From positions 1 to 63,525 of the forward strand of contig NZ_JAUXPI010000022.1 of NCBI RefSeq assembly GCF_030684035.1: 63,525 bases of DNA, given 5' to 3'. Below the pieces are notes generated by a model that ran no database searches, was not told the origin of the DNA, and saw only the letters and a program-made list of their open reading frames with translations. The translations under genes were made by a program, and so were the position numbers. The DNA comes from Phaeovulum sp. Its GTDB lineage: Bacteria > Pseudomonadota > Alphaproteobacteria > Rhodobacterales > Rhodobacteraceae. The stretch's first letter is position 1, and each line of letters begins with the position of its first letter. Positions 57,336 to 63,525 of the stretch are shown piece by piece.

Positions 57336-59233
57336 GCCTTCGCTTGCCCCCCTGAAGCTTCGGCCACCGCACGCAGATCCAGGCAGAAAAGCGCGCCCCC
57401 GCCGGGTGCGTTGAAAACCTTCAGATCACCCCCGAAATCCTTGATGATATTGTAGGAAATCGAAAGCCCCAGGCCCAGCCCCTTGCCCACCACCTTGGTC
57501 GAGAAAAACGGATCGAATATCCGCTCGCGCAGCCCCGCAGGCACCCCCGGCCCGTGGTCGCGCAGGCTTAGCCGCACGCCCTTGGCGCTGGCGCGGGCGG
57601 AAAGCTCGATCCGCCGGTCCGCTCCCGCTTCCACCGCGTCGGCGGCGTTGGAAAGCAGGTTGACCAGCACCTGTTGCAGGCGCACCGGGCCGCCCACCAC
57701 CTGCGGCAGGTCGGCGGGCAGATCGACGATCAGCTCGGCCTGAGTGTCTTGCAGGCGCAAGGCGGCAATTTCCTGCGCCGCCGCCACCACCTCGGCAAGG
57801 TTCACCGCAACCAGTTCCTGCCCCGGCTTGCGCGCGAAACTGCGCAGATGCTTGCTGATCGAGGTCATCCGGTCAACCAGCGCCAGAATTCTGCCGATGT
57901 TGTCGCGCGCCTCGCCGACCCGCGCCCGGTCGATCAGGGTAAGCGCGTTATCGGCATAATTGCGCGCCGCGGCGAGCGGTTGGTTGAATTCATGGCTGAG
58001 CGCGGCAGACATCTGGCCAAGCGCTGCAAGCTTGCTTGCCTGCACCAGATCTGCCTGCGCCTTGCGCAGGTCGTGCTCCGCCGCCGTGCGCTCGCCTATC
58101 TCGGCCTCCAGCCGCACGTTGACATTGGCAAGCTCCGAGGTCCGCTCCACCACGCGGCGTTCAAGTTCGGCCTGCGCCTCGGTCTGCATCTGCAACCGCT
58201 CGCGCAGCCGCGCGCGCCGCTGCCCCATGACCGCAAGCCCCATGCTGCCCAGACCCGCTACCAGCAGCGCCAGTATCAGCGCGGTCAATAGCTGGCGGCG
58301 TGCCGAGGCGGTATCAAGCAGTACGCTCACCGTCCAGCCCACATCGGGCATCGCTTCGGAAAGCAACAGAAACTCGCGCGCGCCGGTGCCCGCTTCGGTC
58401 ACCGTGGCAAGCCGATGGCCGCCGCGCAGCGGCGTTTCCGCCAGCGGCAGCGCGCGCAGGGTGGCGTCGGCATAGCGCCGGGTCGCCGCACTTTGCGCCA
58501 ACCGCTCTTCCGTCAGCGGGAAAATGCCGGCAAACAGCCATTCCGCACGACTTGCAAGAAAGATGATCCCTTCCGGGTCGGTGACGATGATCTCGTCATC
58601 GCCGCCGCGCCAGGTTTCCTCGATCGCGTCAAGATCGACCTTGAAAGCGATCACCCCCAGAATGCGCCCGCCCTCGCTGACCGGAGCGCCAAAGTAATAG
58701 CCGCGCTTGCGCGAGGTGGTGCCGAGCGCAAAGAATCGCCCCTGCCCGCCTGCCGCCGCATCGTAGAAATACGGGCGGAAGGCAAAGTTGCCGCCGACGA
58801 ACGAGGTGGCAGTGTCATGGTTCGAGGCGGCGCGGGTGGTGCCCGAAAGGTCCATGTAATAGACGTCGGAAGCCCCGAGCAGCACCGCAATGTGCTTGAA
58901 ATAGGCATTGGTGCGGGCCACCAGATCGGGGTCGTCGGGGCTTGCGGCAAGTGCGCGCACCAGTGCCGTCTCGGCGATCAACTGCGGCAGCCGCTCGAAC
59001 CGCGCCAACTGCCCGCGCATCGTCGCAACCGCCAGCCGCAGCGTGGTGTCGCCGCGCCGCGCGGTATCGCCCAGAAACAGGCCAAGCGCATCGCGCCCCG
59101 CAAGCACGGGCAGCGATGCAAGCAATGCCGCCCCCAGCGCCAGCACCAGCCAGTAGAGCCGCCACCGCCCGGAAAGCGCTGTCCGGCCCCCTGGGTGGGC
59201 GGCTAGGTCGGCGGCCTCTGCCATGCGCTGCAT
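57332..59233 (-). CDS. DctB-like sensor histidine kinase
   Basis: 633 residues. Membrane helix LYWLVLALGAALLASLPVL, then a double-PAS (dCache-type) periplasmic domain with ASDVYYMDLSGTTRAASNHD, FRPYFYDAAAGGQGRFFALG and TSRKRGYYFGAPVSEG, a second membrane helix (LLTALILALLVAGLGSMGLA), a coiled coil, and a transmitter: LSHEFNQPLAAARNYADNAL with phospho-His at about 414, N-box LVNLLSNAADAVE, G-boxes LRDHGPGVPAG and GKGLGLGLSISYN. The periplasmic pattern fits C4-dicarboxylate sensing, but the ligand is unproven. GAGGAGG precedes the ATG. Confidence 0.93.
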   Translation of the reverse strand: MQRMAEAADLAAHPGGRTALSGRWRLYWLVLALGAALLASLPVLAGRDALGLFLGDTARRGDTTLRLAVATMRGQLARFERLPQLIAETALVRALAASPDDPDLVARTNAYFKHIAVLLGASDVYYMDLSGTTRAASNHDTATSFVGGNFAFRPYFYDAAAGGQGRFFALGTTSRKRGYYFGAPVSEGGRILGVIAFKVDLDAIEETWRGGDDEIIVTDPEGIIFLASRAEWLFAGIFPLTEERLAQSAATRRYADATLRALPLAETPLRGGHRLATVTEAGTGAREFLLLSEAMPDVGWTVSVLLDTASARRQLLTALILALLVAGLGSMGLAVMGQRRARLRERLQMQTEAQAELERRVVERTSELANVNVRLEAEIGERTAAEHDLRKAQADLVQASKLAALGQMSAALSHEFNQPLAAARNYADNALTLIDRARVGEARDNIGRILALVDRMTSISKHLRSFARKPGQELVAVNLAEVVAAAQEIAALRLQDTQAELIVDLPADLPQVVGGPVRLQQVLVNLLSNAADAVEAGADRRIELSARASAKGVRLSLRDHGPGVPAGLRERIFDPFFSTKVVGKGLGLGLSISYNIIKDFGGDLKVFNAPGGGALFCLDLRAVAEASGGQAKA

Positions 59234-59314
59234 ATATCCTCCTCGGCTCAGGCTTGCAGCAATCCTAGCGCAACAGCGGCGCTTCAGGAAAGCCGCGCGT
59301 CACCGCCACCCCGG

Positions 59315-59761
59315 TCACGGCACGATCGAATAGAGCACGAACTCGGTGCGCGGTGCGAATGTGTCATAAAGTGCCCGCGCCGCGGTATTGCTTTCGGCGG
59401 TCAGCCACCTCACCCCCGGCAAGCCCCGCTGCCGGGCAAAGCCGCGCACATGCTCGATCAACGCGCGCCCGGCACCAGCCCCCCGCGCCTCGGGGGCGAC
59501 GTATAGGTCGGAGAGGTAGCAGGTCATCGAACCGCCAAGCGAGCGGTGCATCAGCTGATACTGCACCAGTCCAACCGCCTCGCCCTCGGGTGTCACCGCC
59601 AGATCGGCCCAGAACGGGTTCGCCGGTTCGTGAATCCAGCCCCAGACCGCCGCTGCGGTCGCGGGCGCGAGGTCGATCTGGTAAAACGCCGCATAGGCCG
59701 CAAAAAGCCGCAGCCACGCCGTGCGGTCTTCCGGCCCGACCTGCCTGATTGTCACCCGCAT
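59315..59761 (-). CDS. GNAT family N-acetyltransferase
   Basis: 148 residues. IRQVGPEDRTAWLRLFAAYA at the N-terminus, and motif A as CYLSDLYVAPEARGAGAGRA (acetyl-CoA pyrophosphate loop R-G-x-G-x-G/A), then EHVRGFARQRGLPGVRWLTA and NTAARALYDTFAPRTEFVLY. GNAT fold confirmed by this order; acceptor unknown. It lies 81 bases after the sensor kinase start on the same strand and is likely a separate unit. Confidence 0.88.
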   Translation of the reverse strand: MRVTIRQVGPEDRTAWLRLFAAYAAFYQIDLAPATAAAVWGWIHEPANPFWADLAVTPEGEAVGLVQYQLMHRSLGGSMTCYLSDLYVAPEARGAGAGRALIEHVRGFARQRGLPGVRWLTAESNTAARALYDTFAPRTEFVLYSIVP

Positions 59762-59770
59762 CTTCCCTCC

Positions 59771-59852
59771 ACTGCTTCAGGCAAAATATCCCCCGCGGAG
59801 CGCGCCTTGCTGGCAAGACCTGCCTCCGGCGGGGATATTTGCGCCAAGGCAG
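59771..59852. repeat. Full palindromic intergenic repeat, copy between GNAT and dehydrogenase genes
   Basis: Left arm begins ACTGCTTCAGGCAAAATATC at 59771, right arm ends GGGGATATTTGCGCCAAGGC-AG at 59852, imperfectly complementary over about 28 bases, with the same CCCCCGCGGAG/CTCCGGCGGGG centre-proximal parts as the copy at 50792-50872. Confidence 0.75.
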
Positions 59853-59854
59853 AC

Positions 59855-60727
59855 CTAACCCGCGGCGCGCAGCCGGGCAATCAGGCTTGAGGTATCCCAG
59901 CGCCCGCCGCCCAGCTTCTGCACATCCTTGTAGAATTGATCGACCAGCGCGGTCAGCGGCAGGCTCGCCCCGGTCTCGTTCGCGGTTTCAAGGCAGATCC
60001 CCAGATCCTTGCGCATCCAGTTGACCGCAAAACCGAAATCAAAGCGGTTCTCGGCCATTGCCCGGTGCCGGTTCGCCATTTGCCAGCTTCCCGCCGCCCC
60101 CGCGCCGATCACCTCGACGAGTTCGGGAATGGAGAGCCCCGCCTTCTCGGCAAAATGCAGCGCCTCGGCCAGCCCCTGCACCACCCCGGCAATCGCGATC
60201 TGGTTGCACATCTTGGCAAGCTGCCCGGCCCCGCTTTCGCCCATTCGGCGGCAAACCTTGGCGTAGGCGGCCAGCACCGGCTCGGCGCGGGCAAAATCTG
60301 CTTGCGAGCCGCCGCACATGATCGACAGCGCGCCGTTTTCCGCCCCCGCCTGGCCGCCCGAAACCGGCGCGTCGACAAAGCCGATGCCCGCCACCGCCGC
60401 CGCCGCCGCCAGTTCACGCGTGACCCGGGCGGAAACCGTGGTGTGATCGACAAACAGCGCGCCCCGCGCCAGGCCCGCGAATGCCCCCTCCGGGCCAAGG
60501 CAGACGGCGCGCAGGTCATCATCGTTGCCGACGCAGGCCAGCACCAGATCGGCACCCTGCGCTGCCGCTGCCGGGCTTGGCGCGCTGGCACCGCCGTGTG
60601 CCGCAACCCAGGCCGCGGCCTTTGCCGGGCTGCGGTTATAGACCGTCACCGTATGGCCTTTGGCGGCCAGGTGCCCCGCCATCGGGTAGCCCATCACCCC
60701 AAGCCCCAGAAATGCCAGCTTCGCCAT
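59855..60727 (-). CDS. NAD(P)-dependent beta-hydroxyacid dehydrogenase (HIBADH/GarR-like)
   Basis: 290 residues. Rossmann motif KLAFLGLGVMGYPMAGHLAA, YNRSPAKAAAWVAAHGG, substrate loop FVDAPVSGGQAGAENGALSI, catalytic lysine in GAGQLAKMCNQIAIAGVVQG, and the C-terminal all-helical dimer domain. This order is typical of 3-hydroxyisobutyrate and tartronate-semialdehyde dehydrogenases. Start ATG 60727 has an AGGGGGGGG site upstream; the frame is open 16 codons further but without the family start. Divergent from the acylase gene. Confidence 0.9.
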   Translation of the reverse strand: MAKLAFLGLGVMGYPMAGHLAAKGHTVTVYNRSPAKAAAWVAAHGGASAPSPAAAAQGADLVLACVGNDDDLRAVCLGPEGAFAGLARGALFVDHTTVSARVTRELAAAAAVAGIGFVDAPVSGGQAGAENGALSIMCGGSQADFARAEPVLAAYAKVCRRMGESGAGQLAKMCNQIAIAGVVQGLAEALHFAEKAGLSIPELVEVIGAGAAGSWQMANRHRAMAENRFDFGFAVNWMRKDLGICLETANETGASLPLTALVDQFYKDVQKLGGGRWDTSSLIARLRAAG

Positions 60728-60767
60728 TTCGCCCCCCCCTGCCCGCACGACCTGACGGAAACGCGCG

Positions 60768-60796
60768 TTGAACATTGATCCGGCGTCAACTAGTTA
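60768..60796 (+). promoter_or_regulatory. Candidate promoter of the acylase gene
   Basis: TTGAAC (60768-60773), 17 bases, TAGTTA (60791-60796), with the start near 60803 and the ATG at 60844. A short inverted repeat TTGAC/GTCAA (60801-60805, 60814-60818) lies at the start site. Confidence 0.4.
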
Positions 60797-60843
60797 CGCA
60801 TTGACCTTGCCCCGTCAATTGCGGGACCGAAGCGGAGACCCCG

Positions 60844-63300
60844 ATGTTGACCGCCTTCCGCTGGCTTGTCCGGCTCGCCTCGGCGCTTTTGGCGCTATTG
60901 GTGCTGGCGCTTGCCGGGGCCTATTACTTTGCTGTCCGCTCGCTGCCCGACTATGACGAGACGCATCTGGTCGCAGGCATCAGCGCCCCGGTCGAGATCG
61001 TGCGCACCACCGACGATGTGCCGCACATCTTCGGGGCCACCGATGCCGATGTCTATTTCGCGCTTGGCCTTGCCCATGCACAGGATCGGCTCTGGCAGAT
61101 GCTGTTGCAGCGCCGCACTGCGCAGGGGCGGCTTTCCGAGCTTTTTGGCACGCGCACGCTGGCCACAGACGAGTTGTTGCGCAGGCTTGATCTCTATACG
61201 CTCGCCAACCAGTCAGTGGCCGCGCAGGATGGCTATGCGCTGCTGGCCCTGCAAGCCTATGCCGATGGCGTCAACGCCTGGATCGGACTGGTGAATACGG
61301 GCGCGCGCGGGCGCGGGGCACCGGAGTTCTTTCTCTATGCGCCCGACATCGCGCCCTGGCAGCCCGCCGATTCGATCGCGGTGCTGAAGCTCACGGCGCT
61401 GCAACAAACCAACGCTCTGCAATCCGAGGTGCTGCGCGCCCGGCTGTCGTTGCGTGATCCAGTTTGGCTGCGCGACCTGCTGCCCGATGCACCGGGTGCC
61501 GCAATCACTGCATTGCCCGCGTTCGCGAGCCTCTTTCCCACCGCTCCGCGTGATGTAGCAGGCTTCGCCGTTGCGGCGGACGCGCTTTCACCGGTTGTGC
61601 CGCGCGGCCTGGCACCGGCGTCGAATGCCTTTGCCGCGGCACCGGGGCGTTCGGCTGCGGGCGGCTCGCTTTTGGCCAACGACCCGCACATGGGGCTTTC
61701 GACGCCTGCGGCCTGGTATCTGGCGCGGCTTGAACTTGCCTCGGGCGGGGTGATCGGGGCCACGCTTCCGGGCACGCCTTTGGTGCTGGCGGGGCGCAGC
61801 GCGGCGCTTGGCTGGGGCATTACCGCGGCCTACGCCGACGATCAGGATCTTTTCATCGAAGAACTCAGCCCCGACAACCCCGACCGCTACCGCCTGCCCG
61901 ATGGCTGGGCAGGCTTTTTCACCCGCCGCACGATCATCGAGGTCAAGGATGCCCCGTCGGTAACGCTGACCCTGCGCTGGAGCGAGAACGGCCCGATCCT
62001 GCCGCCCTCCACCTTCAACCTTGCCGCGATCACGCCGCCGGGCCATGTCGTGGCGCTTGCCTGGACCGCGCTTTCCGATGCCGATACCTCGATGAGCGCC
62101 GGGTTGCGGCTGATGCGCGCGCAAAGCGTGGCCGAGGGCGTGGCCGCGGTGCAAGGGCACATTGCCCCGGCGCTCAATCTGGTGCTTGCCGATGCCCAGG
62201 GTGTCGGCATGCTCACCATCGGCACCTTGCCCGCCAGAGACCCCGCCCACCAGACCCAGGGGCGGATGCCGAGCCCCGGCTGGGTCACCGCCAACCGCTG
62301 GCAGGGTGTCTTGCCGCGCGCAAACCGCCCGCAGGTTCTGGCCCCGCCTGGCGGCATCGTCGGCAACACCAACAACAAGGTCTCCGACGCCGCCTTTCCC
62401 GACCATGTGAGCTTTGATTGGGGCGACACCCAGCGGGTGTTGCGCTGGCAAAAGCTGATGAGTGACCGCGAGGTGCACAGCCGGGAAAGCTTCATTGCCG
62501 CGCAGCTTGACGATGTCAGCCCGGCGGCGCGGGGCCTGTTGCCGCTGGTCGGTGCCGATCTGTGGTTTACCGGAGCCGCCGCCCCCGCCGGCACCCCCGA
62601 ACGCCAGCGTCAGCGCGCGCTTGAACTGCTCGCGGGTTGGGACGGGGCGATGAACGAGCACCTGCCTGAACCGCTGGTTTACGCCGCCTGGATGCGGGCG
62701 CTGCAAAGCCGCCTGACCCGCGACGAGCTGGGGCCGCTTGCGCAGGAATTTGCAAACCTTGAGCCGCTCTTCATCGAGCGCGTCTTTCGCAACACCGAAG
62801 GTGCGGCGAAATGGTGCGACGTGATCCAGTCGGCACCGGTGGAAAGCTGCACCGATATCGCCCGCGCGGCGCTTGACGAAGCGCTGATCGACCTCAGCGC
62901 GCGCTTTGGCCCAAATGTCGAAAGCTGGCGCTGGGGCGATGCGCATGAGGCGGTGCACGAACATTCGGTGCTGGGGCAGGTGCCGGGGCTGGCCTGGCTG
63001 GTGAACATCCGCCAATCCACCTCGGGCGGAGATTTCACGCTCAACCGGGGCAGCCTTGCCGGATCGGGTGCAAACCCCTATCGCAACGTGCAGGCGGCAG
63101 GCTACCGGGGGGTTTACGACTTTGCCGACCCCGACAGTTCGGTGTTCATCATCTCCACCGGCCAATCGGGGCATCCGCTCAGCCGCCACTATGACGACCT
63201 CGCCGAGTTGTGGCGGCGCGGCGATTACATACCGATGTCGCTCGACCCCGAGATTGCCCGCGGTGCCGCTGCCGGGATCACCCGGCTTTTACCGAAATAG
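60844..63300 (+). CDS. Penicillin acylase family protein (N-terminal nucleophile hydrolase)
   Basis: 818 residues. Signal anchor FRWLVRLASALLALLVLALA sends it to the periplasm. Alpha-chain features: VEIVRTTDDVPHIFGATDAD and ALGLAHAQDRLWQMLLQRR. The beta chain should start at the Ser in ASNAF near residue 260, followed by GGSLLANDPHMGLSTPAAWY, the usual post-nucleophile block. HIP-type oxyanion and C-terminal SGQSGHPLSRHYDDLAELWR are also present. Autoprocessing into alpha and beta chains is expected. Acylhomoserine-lactone, cephalosporin or other amide acylase activity is possible; the substrate is unknown. Confidence 0.92.
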   Translation: MLTAFRWLVRLASALLALLVLALAGAYYFAVRSLPDYDETHLVAGISAPVEIVRTTDDVPHIFGATDADVYFALGLAHAQDRLWQMLLQRRTAQGRLSELFGTRTLATDELLRRLDLYTLANQSVAAQDGYALLALQAYADGVNAWIGLVNTGARGRGAPEFFLYAPDIAPWQPADSIAVLKLTALQQTNALQSEVLRARLSLRDPVWLRDLLPDAPGAAITALPAFASLFPTAPRDVAGFAVAADALSPVVPRGLAPASNAFAAAPGRSAAGGSLLANDPHMGLSTPAAWYLARLELASGGVIGATLPGTPLVLAGRSAALGWGITAAYADDQDLFIEELSPDNPDRYRLPDGWAGFFTRRTIIEVKDAPSVTLTLRWSENGPILPPSTFNLAAITPPGHVVALAWTALSDADTSMSAGLRLMRAQSVAEGVAAVQGHIAPALNLVLADAQGVGMLTIGTLPARDPAHQTQGRMPSPGWVTANRWQGVLPRANRPQVLAPPGGIVGNTNNKVSDAAFPDHVSFDWGDTQRVLRWQKLMSDREVHSRESFIAAQLDDVSPAARGLLPLVGADLWFTGAAAPAGTPERQRQRALELLAGWDGAMNEHLPEPLVYAAWMRALQSRLTRDELGPLAQEFANLEPLFIERVFRNTEGAAKWCDVIQSAPVESCTDIARAALDEALIDLSARFGPNVESWRWGDAHEAVHEHSVLGQVPGLAWLVNIRQSTSGGDFTLNRGSLAGSGANPYRNVQAAGYRGVYDFADPDSSVFIISTGQSGHPLSRHYDDLAELWRRGDYIPMSLDPEIARGAAAGITRLLPK

Positions 63301-63344
63301 CGACGGCTCTGCCCACTGGCCTGCGAAATTTCCGCGGCGATCAG

Positions 63345-63525
63345 CTATAACGCCGCAAACTCGGCCTTTTGCCGTGCGGTCCAGCGGGTAGTGCCCCATT
63401 TGGTGGTGTATGAGCGCCAACCCTCGGAGAGGCTCGGTCTCGATCAGGCGGCCACGGCGGGCAGCCTATGGTTGGGAGTATCCGTGATGCGGGCGAGGGA
63501 TTCCAGCCCCATGTAGCGCCGCGCC
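63345..63525 (-). pseudogene. Unidentified broken reading frame running off the right edge
   Basis: Minus-strand frame enters from the right with RRYMGLESLARITDTPNHRL then PAVAA and a TGA at 63446-63444. The same frame continues without interruption for 32 more codons (including LSEGWRSYTTKWGTTRW) to a TAG at 63347-63345. Either the first stop is the genuine end and the rest is chance, or the TGA is a nonsense mutation in a decayed gene. No family was recognised; a mobile-element origin is possible but unproven. Confidence 0.35.

Overview
The window reads as chromosomal DNA of a high-GC alphaproteobacterium, most probably a member of the Rhodobacterales (Rhodobacteraceae/Paracoccaceae). Pointers are the atpHAGDC operon without the Fo genes, an H-type lectin gene directly behind it, a class II (B12-dependent) ribonucleotide reductase, DUF1489 and DUF2927 proteins, a CIRCE-controlled groESL and a TAXI-type TRAP transporter. 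Almost all of it is compactly packed chromosomal coding sequence with many 1-4 base ATGA/TGATG overlaps. No rRNA, tRNA, CRISPR array, prophage or biosynthetic cluster was found. Mobile DNA is limited to an IS630-type transposase tail at the left edge and an unidentified broken reading frame at the right edge.

Layout. 1-5 kb: IS630 tail, nrdJ (minus), DUF1489 gene, secreted lipase-like hydrolase, prs. 5-12 kb: DsbA-fold isomerase and alpha/beta hydrolase (plus), a minus-strand run (HAD phosphatase, MaoC hydratase, ribF, YcgN-type protein, threonine aldolase), an anchored rhodanese behind a palindromic operator candidate, and Mn-dependent pyrophosphatase. 12-17 kb: TraB/GumN protein, CIRCE-groES-groEL, EamA exporter, cold-shock gene. 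17-22 kb: ATP synthase F1 operon with terminator and H-type lectin. 22.5-31 kb: cbpA-cbpM, a methyltransferase, gloB, clpA overlapping an M23 peptidase, a 95-residue unknown, and a FadB-like protein with eroded catalytic motifs. 31-37 kb: DksA/TraR zinc-finger protein, split YeeE/YedE sulfur transporter, an orphan SpoA-domain (FliM/FliN-like) protein, and a one-carbon operon (virulence-factor family protein, MetF-like reductase, methyl-THF methyltransferase).

36.7-44 kb: DUF2927 lipoprotein, a 54-residue membrane protein, a CoxE-like VWA protein without a MoxR partner nearby, a small membrane protein, DedA, M48 peptidase, a membrane-associated alpha/beta hydrolase overlapping a cytochrome P450. 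44-48 kb (minus): two tandem PCuAC copper chaperones, heme A synthase and M32 carboxypeptidase, a cytochrome oxidase maturation operon preceded by a leader with mutually exclusive stem-loops; then trmJ. 48.6-52.5 kb: TfoX-like protein, ThiE-like protein, tgt, a SufT-like/A-type Fe-S assembly pair, tpiA. 52.5-59 kb (minus): TRAP permease and TAXI binding protein followed by a DctB/DctD-like two-component pair, with a candidate sigma-54 promoter and upstream inverted half-sites between them. 59-63.5 kb: GNAT acetyltransferase, beta-hydroxyacid dehydrogenase, penicillin-acylase-family enzyme.

Recurring elements of note are a palindromic intergenic repeat (two full copies, two half copies) and an identical terminator core behind groEL and the cold-shock gene. 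No single clearly new system stands out. The best leads are the leader upstream of the copper chaperone operon, the divergent sigma-54 activator with its candidate target promoter, the degenerate FadB-like fusion, and the hydrolase-P450 pair.
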